DNA of 24,032 bases from a virus. The notes beneath the pieces are model-generated. The model was not told the origin of the DNA. It ran no database searches and worked only from the letters and a program-made list of their open reading frames with translations. The position numbers and the translations under genes were made by a program. Below are positions 14,645-21,507 of this stretch, piece after piece (the stretch's first letter is position 1; every line of letters starts with the position of its first letter). Where the stretch lies: the IMG/VR virus record IMGVR_UViG_3300046004_000195, positions 1 through 24,032 of that record, one strand, 5' to 3'.

Positions 14645-14898
14645 CCTAATTCGTAGATACAAATGCTAGGATCCAGTTTTTTCAACTGAGTTGCTGCGGC
14701 CATCAATTGTTTGAATCGTGCGTTAACTTGGGTGCGGCTCAGTTCGCCATCGCAGGACAAGTTCTCTGGGCTCAAGTCAGCATCAAGGCTGTTGGCAATG
14801 CCCTGCCGACCCTTAGCAGTTTCAAACTCATATTCTTTGCCTTTGAACAATCGGTTCCATTTGTTCTTTTGGTCAATGTATGCTTGTAATGCTGACAT
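14641..14898 (-). CDS. Small early-region protein of unknown function, 85 aa
   Basis: A helical, charged protein: MSALQAYIDQKNKWNRLFKG, then EFETAKGRQGIANSLD, then a helix NARFKQLMAAATQLKKLD and a short hydrophobic end (ICIYELG). It has no signal peptide, membrane segment or recognisable motif. GGAG lies 6 nt before the ATG, and its own sigma70 promoter sits at 14932-14960. The stop codon is embedded in the -35 box of the next promoter, which shows how tightly this early region is packed. Confidence 0.75.
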   Translation of the reverse strand: MSALQAYIDQKNKWNRLFKGKEYEFETAKGRQGIANSLDADLSPENLSCDGELSRTQVNARFKQLMAAATQLKKLDPSICIYELG

Positions 14899-14913
14899 AA
14901 TTTACTCCGTTTG

Positions 14914-14960
14914 TTTACTGTCTAAGATTCTATTATAGCACCAAAACCATTTAATGTCAA
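14914..14960 (-). repeat. 47-bp direct repeat, copy 1 (promoter cassette)
   Basis: This block is identical, base for base, to 15221-15267. It spans the whole sigma70 promoter plus the start of the transcript. Confidence 0.95.
14932..14960 (-). promoter_or_regulatory. Sigma70-type early promoter (cassette 4)
   Basis: A perfect TTGACA and TATAAT on the minus strand, 17 bp apart (spacer TTAAATGGTTTTGGTGC). TTAGACAGT begins 7 nt after the -10 box. It drives the 85-aa gene. Confidence 0.92.
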
Positions 14961-14978
14961 ATTTAGAGTATACTACTT

Positions 14979-15206
14979 TTAGTTTACCTTTTCGGTAACT
15001 GTCTTGTTGAAACGCAAATAACATACATCATGCGATTTACTAAATGCGGTCCCGGATCCGGTCATTGATCGGCTGTTTTCTACAAGAGTAGCACGACCCT
15101 CACTGACCATCTTGAGTGCTAGCTTATTCCACTTAGCACCTTCAACTGTGCGGCAACGCCCATTAGCATCCATCATGTCTACTAGATCAAAAGTAAAACT
15201 ACGCAT
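14979..15206 (-). CDS. Small early-region protein of unknown function, 75 aa
   Basis: Begins MRSFTFDLVDMMDANGRCRT and is basic overall, with a Ser/Thr/Gly-rich centre (SRSMTGSGTAFSKS) and a beta-type end (HDVCYLRFNKTVTEK). I do not recognise it. AGGA lies 7 nt before the ATG. It has its own sigma70 promoter and is the first gene of the minus-strand early block, bordering the plus-strand gp14 operon. Confidence 0.75.
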   Translation of the reverse strand: MRSFTFDLVDMMDANGRCRTVEGAKWNKLALKMVSEGRATLVENSRSMTGSGTAFSKSHDVCYLRFNKTVTEKVN

Positions 15207-15220
15207 TTTGTTTCCTATTC

Positions 15221-15267
15221 TTTACTGTCTAAGATTCTATTATAGCACCAAAACCATTTAATGTCAA
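15221..15267 (-). repeat. 47-bp direct repeat, copy 2 (promoter cassette)
   Basis: Identical to 14914-14960, 307 bp away. The two copies flank the 75-aa gene and could recombine to delete it. Confidence 0.95.
15239..15267 (-). promoter_or_regulatory. Sigma70-type early promoter (cassette 5)
   Basis: A perfect TTGACA and TATAAT on the minus strand with a 17-bp spacer, followed by TTAGACAGT. It drives the 75-aa gene. Confidence 0.92.
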
Positions 15268-15298
15268 GTTTTGGTAATACCCCGTCATCTATATTTAC

Positions 15299-15306
15299 GA
15301 TAAATA
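15299..15306 (+). promoter_or_regulatory. T4-type late promoter motif for the gp14-gp15 operon
   Basis: GATAAATA on the plus strand, 20 nt before the gp14 ATG. It is back to back with the early promoter at 15239-15267. Confidence 0.55.
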
Positions 15307-15326
15307 AGTAATAAAGTGAATTAATT

Positions 15327-17051
15327 ATGCCTAGATTAAGCCTTTGGCGCCCCAATAAAACGAACGACTACAACTTTTTTGATAGAACGATATCAGAACA
15401 GTTCACCGCAGGTGCCACGGATTTGTATGTTCATAAATACCTAGGCCCTACCAATCAGGGCACTTCAACTGATTATACACAACCAAACTATGATGTATTA
15501 AGCCCCACTAACATTCAAGACTTGTTATTTCTAGAGAATCGTGACAGAACATACGACCCAAATGTTTACCGTGTGCGTGGTCACTATAATGTACAGAATT
15601 TAGACTTTGATTTGAGTCAGTTTGGATTATTCTTAAACAATGATATCATATTCATTACGGTTCATTATAATGATATGATTGATTTAGTTGGTAGAAAATT
15701 GATGGTAGGCGATGTGATTGAGTTACCGCACTTGCTTGATTATAATCCGTTAAAAGAAACTATACCAACCGCATTGAAGCGATTCATGCAGGTTACCGAT
15801 GCAAACTATGCAAGTGAAGGTTTCAGCCCAACTTGGTTCCCTCATATATGGCGTATAAAGTGTGAACCACTAGTTGATAGTGAAGAATTTAGTCAGATAT
15901 TAACTGCTCCGATAGACCAAGATACTTACTTGGGTATTTGGGATATTGCCAGTCCGTACCCTGCAGGATATGTTATTACTTACGGTGACAAAAATTATAC
16001 GGCATTGATTGATGTTCCTGCAGGGATTACCCCACCTAATACTACATATTGGCAACTGGATACAGCAGATAATCTCAAAGATATTCTTGCTACTTACAAT
16101 ACCAACATTGCAATCAATAATGCTGCACTTCAAGAAGCTGCCAGGCTTGTTCCAAAATCAGGCTACAATAGTAATAATTTGTATATTGTACCTACATACG
16201 GGGAATATTCAAGTAACGGTGTATTATCCAGAGCAATTAACAATCCTGCTCCGCCTATCAATGTAAACACAAATGGCGGAGTACCTAATCCTGCTTATAC
16301 AGGTACAGTGATGATGGTGAGTAGTAGCCTATATAAAAATGCAAGTCCAGTAATCAGAATACCTAAGGCAGCAATAAAAAGTATTTGGGATATGACTGCT
16401 GACATGGGGTATGATAAATTAGAGGTATTCAATACCACTCATTTAGAAACATTCACACTAGCACCAGAAAGAACAGATACAAATTCAGGTAGAGTTAGTG
16501 GTGAAATAGTACTAACTGTTACTAGTAGCGGACCAAGCACGGGGCCATATGGCACCGCGGATAATACATACGCCACTGCTGATGCTAACCCTGAACTTCC
16601 GGGATTTACCGGAACAATTAGTCAACAAATGGATTGGAGAGCAGATTGTGATCCTGCATTTCAATTTATTTCTCGTAGTAGTCCACGTAGTTTTGGTTAT
16701 AGTGCCGGTTATATGACAGGTGATGGGACCGCTCCTAATGGAGTCTCAGATGGTGCTTCTATTTCCGGTGCTGGCATCAGTTTCCCAACAAGTCCCCAAG
16801 TAGGTGATTATTTCTTACGAATTGATTACTTCCCACAACTATTATATCGTTGGGACGGTAGAGTATGGGTTAGAATATCATCTAATATAAGAACAGATAC
16901 GGGATTCACTGCACAAGATCAATCGTTGTTATCAGGTTTCATCAATGATACCGCACAGACAAAACTTACTGACGGTACATATGTTCCGCAACGCCAAGCA
17001 TTGTCTACTGCCCTAGCATTACAACCAGATCCAATTCCCCCACAACCTTAA
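15327..17051 (+). CDS. 14: Neck protein gp14, enlarged, 574 aa
   Basis: Part of the collar that joins head and tail. The N-terminal 195 residues follow gp14 order: YNFFDRTISEQFTAGATDLYVHKYLG, FLENRDRTYDPNVYRVRGHY, DLSQFGLFLNNDIIFITVHYNDMIDLVGR, then MVGDVIELPHLL and FPHIWRIKCEPLVDSEEF. T4 gp14 has 256 residues, so more than half of this protein is extra. Residues 201-245 (YLGIWD, YPAGYVITYGDKNY, PPNTTYWQL) resemble small carbohydrate-binding modules of the CBM5/12 type. The end (about 485-520) has GDYFLRIDYFPQLLYRWDGRVW, a motif common in phage surface proteins. gp15 follows 9 nt later. The gp14 call is secure; sugar binding is inference. Confidence 0.8.
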   Translation: MPRLSLWRPNKTNDYNFFDRTISEQFTAGATDLYVHKYLGPTNQGTSTDYTQPNYDVLSPTNIQDLLFLENRDRTYDPNVYRVRGHYNVQNLDFDLSQFGLFLNNDIIFITVHYNDMIDLVGRKLMVGDVIELPHLLDYNPLKETIPTALKRFMQVTDANYASEGFSPTWFPHIWRIKCEPLVDSEEFSQILTAPIDQDTYLGIWDIASPYPAGYVITYGDKNYTALIDVPAGITPPNTTYWQLDTADNLKDILATYNTNIAINNAALQEAARLVPKSGYNSNNLYIVPTYGEYSSNGVLSRAINNPAPPINVNTNGGVPNPAYTGTVMMVSSSLYKNASPVIRIPKAAIKSIWDMTADMGYDKLEVFNTTHLETFTLAPERTDTNSGRVSGEIVLTVTSSGPSTGPYGTADNTYATADANPELPGFTGTISQQMDWRADCDPAFQFISRSSPRSFGYSAGYMTGDGTAPNGVSDGASISGAGISFPTSPQVGDYFLRIDYFPQLLYRWDGRVWVRISSNIRTDTGFTAQDQSLLSGFINDTAQTKLTDGTYVPQRQALSTALALQPDPIPPQP

Positions 17052-17060
17052 GGTATTTAC

Positions 17061-18437
17061 ATGGCCGCCTTCTTCTATGATTCGCAGATACGCAGATTTT
17101 TAATCCAGTTTGGAAAAATATTTTCAAACTGGGAAGTTACTAAAGGTAAAGACCCTGCAGGTAATGATATTATTGTGCGTGTACCAATCATGTATGGTGA
17201 TAGTAGTAGACAAGCCGCAACTATTATTGCTAATAATAGCGCAAGTAACTTGCCTAGCGCACCGTTAATTACATATTATATAAGTGGTCTGGAGTACAAT
17301 CAAAAATGGACTCAGGATCCTACGTTCGTAGACAAGATTAATGTTCGTCAACGAGCATATAATCAAGAAACACAACAATATGAAACTGTACAAGGACAAG
17401 CATTTACGGTTGAAAGATTAATGCCAGTTCCGTATACATTAAGAATCACAGTTGATTTTTGGACAACCAACTATAATCAAAAATTACAATTAGTTGAACA
17501 AATAGGAACGATATTTAATCCTGCATTAGAAATTCAAAGTACTGATAACTTTCTAGACTGGACAAGTCTTAGTGCCGTGTTTCAAGATGGATTGACATTT
17601 AGCAGTCGTATTATTCCAGTTGGTACTGGAAATCCCATTGATGTTTTGAGTTGGAAATTCTATATGCCAATATGGATCACTACTGCAAGTAAAGTCAAGA
17701 AGATGGGAGTTGTTGAGAAAATTATAGCAAGTATTTTTTCAGGTAATGCATTACAAGATATGCAAAATGATGACATGTTATTGGGCACCAGACAAAAGAT
17801 AACACCATATGGTTATAAGATTTTGTTATTAGGAAATACCTTACAGATATTACCACAGGCTATTGCATTTGATCCTTCTAATGATAATCTAAATCTACCG
17901 GATAATCCTGATACAGATATATACTGGTCCAGTGTATTGAATGTATACGGAACTATTAAACCGGGCATAAGTCAAATTTGGCTGCAAAATCCATATATGA
18001 CTACTGAAATTGTAGGTACTATTGTACCCAATCCAAACGATGATAGGGTATTGATCTACAACATTGACCCTGATACATTGCCGCAAAATACATTAACTCC
18101 AGTTGATGGTGTTATAAATCCTCAAATGACAGGCCCTAATGCAGGATTACCCGGACCAATTAATGGTCGTAGATATTTACTAGTAGAAAATATTGGTGCA
18201 CCGGGTGATAGTACAGTTTCTTGGGGCACGGTGATTGCTTTTGCTAATGATATCATTGAATACAGCACAGGTACTGGTGAATGGGTTGTCAGCTTTGATA
18301 GCACGGTAGCAACACCAACTACATTAGAATATGTAACCAACTTAACAACTAATGTCCAATATCGTTTTATAGATGATATTTGGCAGAAAAGTTTTGAGGG
18401 TTGGTACGATCAGGGAAATTATTCAGTGGTCATCTAA
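17061..18437 (+). CDS. 15: Tail terminator / proximal sheath stabiliser (gp15), 458 aa
   Basis: gp15 caps the finished tail and makes the surface that joins the neck. The start FFYDSQIRRFLIQFGKIFSN aligns well with the T4 gp15 start YFYNSSFRRYATLMGDLFSN. It continues with IIVRVPIMYGDSSR, ISGLEYNQ, MPVPYTLRITVDFWTTNYNQ, QLVEQIGTIFNPALEIQ, and VLSWKFYMPIWI at about residue 210. T4 gp15 has 272 residues; here about 190 extra residues (beta-rich, Pro/Asn/Thr-rich) follow, probably an outward-facing domain. It lies in the gp14-gp15 order of T4. No strong ribosome binding site is present apart from AAGG 8 nt before the ATG. Confidence 0.9.
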   Translation: MAAFFYDSQIRRFLIQFGKIFSNWEVTKGKDPAGNDIIVRVPIMYGDSSRQAATIIANNSASNLPSAPLITYYISGLEYNQKWTQDPTFVDKINVRQRAYNQETQQYETVQGQAFTVERLMPVPYTLRITVDFWTTNYNQKLQLVEQIGTIFNPALEIQSTDNFLDWTSLSAVFQDGLTFSSRIIPVGTGNPIDVLSWKFYMPIWITTASKVKKMGVVEKIIASIFSGNALQDMQNDDMLLGTRQKITPYGYKILLLGNTLQILPQAIAFDPSNDNLNLPDNPDTDIYWSSVLNVYGTIKPGISQIWLQNPYMTTEIVGTIVPNPNDDRVLIYNIDPDTLPQNTLTPVDGVINPQMTGPNAGLPGPINGRRYLLVENIGAPGDSTVSWGTVIAFANDIIEYSTGTGEWVVSFDSTVATPTTLEYVTNLTTNVQYRFIDDIWQKSFEGWYDQGNYSVVI

Positions 18438-18456
18438 TACTGTGAAAAATCATAGT

Positions 18457-18873
18457 ATGAGCAACCAGGCAGCGGGAGTTTTCTTTTATAGCAATAAAAC
18501 AGATCGCTACCTATATCTGTTGCGTACTGATAATAAGAACCCGGGAAACTGGGGAATACCCGGCGGAAAGATAGAAGATGATGAAACTCTATTTGAAGGG
18601 ATCGCAAGAGAATGTCAAGAGGAACTAGGATCTTTTCCATATAATGCAAAATTAGTTCCACTTCAAAAATTTATCAACCATGCATTCACCTATCATACAT
18701 TTTTCTGTGAAGTAGACGATGAGTTTGTACCAAAACTAAATGACGAACATTGTGGTTATGCATGGGTGGGTGATAATCAATATCCTAAACCGTTGCATCC
18801 GGGATTATTTAACACAGTACATTTTGATGTGGTTCAATCTAAATTAAAGTCACTTACAAAAAAAGAGACCTAA
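18457..18873 (+). CDS. Nudix hydrolase, 138 aa
   Basis: Cleaves a nucleoside diphosphate linked to another group; the substrate is not predictable. A perfect Nudix box occupies residues 37-59: Gly37, Glu43, then Arg51-Glu52, Glu55-Glu56 and Gly58. NWGIPGG precedes it as in typical members, and HAFTYHTFFCEVDD and YAWVGDNQYPKPLHPG follow. I start at the ATG at 18457; the frame runs further upstream to an ATG at 18373, but that part overlaps gp15 and reads as non-Nudix sequence. A GTG five codons upstream (18442) is an alternative. No clear ribosome binding site. Its stop codon sits in the loop of the terminator shared with the opposing gene. Confidence 0.9.
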   Translation: MSNQAAGVFFYSNKTDRYLYLLRTDNKNPGNWGIPGGKIEDDETLFEGIARECQEELGSFPYNAKLVPLQKFINHAFTYHTFFCEVDDEFVPKLNDEHCGYAWVGDNQYPKPLHPGLFNTVHFDVVQSKLKSLTKKET

Positions 18874-18885
18874 GTCTCTTTTTTT
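18858..18885. terminator. Bidirectional intrinsic terminator between convergent operons
   Basis: Seven A, then GAGAC, a CTAA loop, GTCTC and seven T give a perfect 12-bp stem with U-runs on both strands. It overlaps the last codons and stop of the Nudix gene (TAA in the loop) and the stop of the opposing 99-aa gene. Confidence 0.92.
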
Positions 18886-19183
18886 ATTTTAATAGTGCTG
18901 CCACTGTAGGTAACCCCATAGAGCCGATTACTACACCGGCCCCCATTAGCATCCATCGCCATTTTTCAAGTGCAGAAATTTTACTAGCTAATTCATTGTG
19001 TTCTTTGACATCCTGTTCGCGCATAGATTTCAGCATTTTTCTAGTTTCTTCTGCATTAGCTTCAATTGCATCATGTAATGCCCTCAGATTCAGTTTAAGT
19101 TCCCCAATTTTATCCTCAAGGTTCTTAACTTGGTACTGAAGTACTGCAATTTCAGTTTCCGGTTGCATTTTAGAGGGCACCAT
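18884..19183 (-). CDS. Coiled-coil protein with C-terminal membrane segment, 99 aa (XhlA/holin-like)
   Basis: Residues 8-73 form a heptad-rich coiled coil (TEIAVLQYQVKNLEDKIGEL onward), and residues 75-98 form one membrane segment (WMLMGAGVVIGSMGLPTVAALL) ending in Lys. A soluble coiled coil tethered by a single C-terminal helix is the plan of XhlA-type proteins linked to phage lysis and of some membrane-anchored virion accessory proteins. No endolysin lies in the window, so a lysis role is open. The gene starts 2 nt after the preceding stop, without a clear ribosome binding site; Met6 (19168) is an alternative start. It is the last gene before the bidirectional terminator. Confidence 0.65.
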   Translation of the reverse strand: MVPSKMQPETEIAVLQYQVKNLEDKIGELKLNLRALHDAIEANAEETRKMLKSMREQDVKEHNELASKISALEKWRWMLMGAGVVIGSMGLPTVAALLK

Positions 19184-19185
19184 GA

Positions 19186-20451
19186 TTATGCGCTAGCAAT
19201 AGAAACTATTTCGTAAGGCTGAGCACCAACTGAGTTGGCTGCTGCTGCGGTGTTGAATGTAGCAAATATCGGAGTAGCATTTTGAAATACAATATTACCG
19301 GTGGCAACTGGACCAGAAGTAGCAGTAAACAACTCGCCAACGTGATCACTTAAACTTTGAACCGTTTGAGTAGCACTATTAGCATATGTAGCAAGAATCC
19401 GCATTGTATTAGGAGTCAATGCGGTATTTGCAAGATTTGCAGTAAAGCACTGTGATGTTAATCCAGTAACTGTGCCTGTAACTAAATATTTTTGCTTACC
19501 CTTTTGACGAACAATGAAACCTGCTTCATCATTTGCATAGACAAATGCGGCGCCTGTTGAGGCAACTGCGGCGTTTGCAACTAGTTCAACTACATCTTGT
19601 TGTGCATCAGGTGTGCCCGTAGCATTAGACAAATCAACTTCTGCTCCAGCCAATGTTTCTGAAACAGTAAGTGCAGTTGCGTTAGCAATTGCTTTAACAA
19701 AATAAACTTGACCAGATACTAGACCACCCAAGTTAGCAGTAAATCTTACTGTACCATTAGCAAACAATGTCTGAGCATTACCGGTAGTACGAATGATGTT
19801 ACCGGTGTTGTTTGTGTTAGCAACAGCAATTGCTGTGAAGCCACCAACGGTGTTAGCAAAACCTATCGTAGTATAATTTGTACTACCGTTGATGTTTGCG
19901 CTAGCAACTTGAATAGCAGAACCTACACTTAATGTGTTTGCCAAATCAGTACCAATACCAGTTACATAAGCGGTATTAGTTGCAGAGTACAATGTACCTG
20001 TACCATTAACACCAATAGCAACTTGTGCAAGTACTTGCTTACCGATAATAGCTGTATTACCACCTACTACGCTATATGTATTAGCATTTGTTGCGGGAAA
20101 ACCAGTTCCACCAACTGGGTTATTGAAATATGCATCAACGACATTAAAAGATGCTTTAACCGTGCCTCCTGATGAATTAGTTAATGTAGCCATCACACGA
20201 GGTTGAACACTTAATTGTGTAGTTGAAACGCTGAATGTAGTGTTTGATAAAATAGTATCAACATAATATATTGTGTTGGCTACTAAACCACTAATGCTTG
20301 ATGCAGGTACAAATGACATACCGTTAGCTACACCTACTGTAGGGGTTGTAGTTAGATTTCCACCTGAAATTGTAACGATACTGCCTGTTGTTGCTGTATT
20401 TGTGATTGTTAAGACTGCTTGAGCCTTTGCGATTTTTAGAGGGCGTCCCAT
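19186..20451 (-). CDS. Virion-surface-type structural protein, 421 aa, unknown role
   Basis: After a short basic start (MGRPLKIAKAQAVLTITNTA) the protein is almost entirely Thr/Asn/Ala/Val/Gly-rich beta sequence with no Cys-rich, catalytic or membrane motif; this composition is typical of phage fibres, decoration proteins and fibre-bound adaptors. A recognisable unit (GTGTLYSATNTAYVTGIGTD...) near residues 150-205 matches a GT-x-T-x-x-x-x-VTG-x-GT pattern that recurs in phage fibres and is also present in the neighbouring 187-aa protein. Start: ATG with AGGAG 8 nt upstream. A late promoter and a 12-codon minigene lie in front. From position, a tail-fibre accessory or capsid decoration protein is likely. 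Confidence 0.65.
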   Translation of the reverse strand: MGRPLKIAKAQAVLTITNTATTGSIVTISGGNLTTTPTVGVANGMSFVPASSISGLVANTIYYVDTILSNTTFSVSTTQLSVQPRVMATLTNSSGGTVKASFNVVDAYFNNPVGGTGFPATNANTYSVVGGNTAIIGKQVLAQVAIGVNGTGTLYSATNTAYVTGIGTDLANTLSVGSAIQVASANINGSTNYTTIGFANTVGGFTAIAVANTNNTGNIIRTTGNAQTLFANGTVRFTANLGGLVSGQVYFVKAIANATALTVSETLAGAEVDLSNATGTPDAQQDVVELVANAAVASTGAAFVYANDEAGFIVRQKGKQKYLVTGTVTGLTSQCFTANLANTALTPNTMRILATYANSATQTVQSLSDHVGELFTATSGPVATGNIVFQNATPIFATFNTAAAANSVGAQPYEIVSIASA

Positions 20452-20465
20452 TTTGATTTCTCCTA

Positions 20466-20504
20466 TTATGGGTTGCGGGTTCTAGCCGCCGTTAATGAGA
20501 ACAT
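20466..20504 (-). CDS. Possible 12-codon minigene or leader peptide
   Basis: Between the late promoter and the 421-aa gene, an ATG with AAGGTG 7 nt upstream opens the frame MFSLTAARTRNP and closes at TAA, 14 nt before the next gene's ATG. The well-placed ribosome binding site is what makes it notable. It could prime translation of the next gene, or be chance, or be the relic of an N-terminus. Confidence 0.3.
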   Translation of the reverse strand: MFSLTAARTRNP

Positions 20505-20534
20505 TACGAAGCACCTTATTATGCTATATCAATA

Positions 20535-20542
20535 TATTTATC
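20535..20542 (-). promoter_or_regulatory. T4-type late promoter motif
   Basis: GATAAATA on the minus strand, about 84 nt before the 421-aa ATG, giving the longest leader of the late genes seen here, with the 12-codon minigene inside it. Confidence 0.5.
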
Positions 20543-20557
20543 TTAAGGAGCTAAAAA

Positions 20558-21121
20558 TCAATAGTTGGGAAGTCCGGATGGGTTATTTCCAACTGGATTA
20601 ACACCAGAGGTGCCGCTGTTTGGATGCGGCATACCCAATTCTGTAATAGAGAATATAGTGTTAGCTCCTGCTACGGTTAAGAAAGAAACAATGTTACCCT
20701 GCCCTACAATAATACTATTATTTACAGTGTTTGCCGGAATGACTTCACTATTTGCAGTTGCCACTGTATAAGGCACACCGTAAGGATTATATCTTGCTGT
20801 AGTAGCTGATATTGCTACAGCAGCATTTGCTGTTAGTGTTAAACTAGTGTTATTGGCAATTGATTTAACAATGCCAACTGTGTTTCCAGTAGTATTGCCA
20901 ATCCAATAACCGATTCCTAATTCTGTTAAAAATAATGTTCCTGAGCCGGTTACTGTATTACTATTAGTAGCACATGTTACAGTTCCACTTAGTGCTACAT
21001 TAGGGTAACTAGTAGTGTATTGAATAGCTGCATTAGAAGTGGCTATTCTTACTTTATCGGTTGCAATGTTTGCCGAAGCTGCTGGTGTTGCAATGTTTGC
21101 TGTATATGCGTATGTTGTCAT
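20558..21121 (-). CDS. Fibre-like structural protein, 187 aa, unknown role
   Basis: Ala/Thr/Asn-rich beta sequence starting MTTYAYTANIATPAASANIA. Residues 45-110 contain the unit GTVTCATNSNTVTGSGTLFL, then ELGIGYWIGNTTGN and SIANNTSLTLTANA, which belongs to a small beta module seen repeatedly in phage fibres (a strand, VTGSGT, then a GD/GYWI turn). The C-terminus (GMPHPNSGTSGVNPVGNN) is Pro/Asn/Gly-rich and probably flexible. AGGA lies before the ATG and a late-promoter motif just upstream. It lies between the fibre block and the 421-aa protein, so a role in the tail fibre or in virion decoration is likely but unproven. Confidence 0.6.
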   Translation of the reverse strand: MTTYAYTANIATPAASANIATDKVRIATSNAAIQYTTSYPNVALSGTVTCATNSNTVTGSGTLFLTELGIGYWIGNTTGNTVGIVKSIANNTSLTLTANAAVAISATTARYNPYGVPYTVATANSEVIPANTVNNSIIVGQGNIVSFLTVAGANTIFSITELGMPHPNSGTSGVNPVGNNPSGLPNY

Positions 21122-21137
21122 TTTTATTCCTATATCT

Positions 21138-21145
21138 TATTTATT
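21138..21145 (-). promoter_or_regulatory. Late-promoter-like motif
   Basis: AATAAATA on the minus strand, 16 nt before the ATG of the 187-aa gene, with AGGA in the short leader. Confidence 0.5.
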
Positions 21146-21213
21146 GTTAAAGTCTGCCAACTGCAACTTCAATAATGCTTTCGCCACGGTGATAAACGAT
21201 ATTTCGTTGGCAA

Positions 21214-21498
21214 TCACTTGGGGTACCTCAATTTAACGTCTAGGCACGCAGCGATGTAAGCCTGCACCTGAGCCGCGTCACCCTTAACGATCCCATCGAG
21301 GTAGTCCGTGGCGTCGGGGTAGGCTGCACGGCGGAGTTCTTGGTACGTGGCAACCGGCGGTGGATCGGCGGGCTCTGGTGTGTTTCCCTCTGCTACCCAC
21401 GCAAGGTATCGCTGGTAGTCGGAGTTTGCGGGGTCTGTCGGAATGTAAGCCCTGTCAGAGAGCCGGATGACGGCAGTTGTGTTGGTTAGTTTGTACAT
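21214..21498 (-). CDS. Small protein following a tail fibre, possibly fibre-associated, 94 aa
   Basis: Begins [20 protein letters not shown], then [20 protein letters not shown], a proline linker, a helix [20 protein letters not shown] and a C-terminal helix [18 protein letters not shown]. Proteins of this plan (a short beta start, Y-x-x-YLAW-x-A-x-G-NTP, Pro linker, YLDGIVKGD) are, from memory, common just after tail-fibre genes in proteobacterial phages and are often called fibre assembly or tail proteins. The GC content is about 60 percent in a counted 60-bp sample, well above the phage average, matching the adjoining 3' end of the fibre gene. AAGG lies 5 nt before the ATG, and the gap to the fibre stop is 9 nt. 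Confidence 0.75.
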   Translation of the reverse strand: MYKLTNTTAVIRLSDRAYIPTDPANSDYQRYLAWVAEGNTPEPADPPPVATYQELRRAAYPDATDYLDGIVKGDAAQVQAYIAACLDVKLRYPK

Positions 21499-21507
21499 GA
21501 TAGCCTT

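Noticed and set aside
18373-18456. A longer start for the Nudix gene
   Set aside because: It overlaps the end of gp15, and the extra residues do not resemble a Nudix N-terminus.
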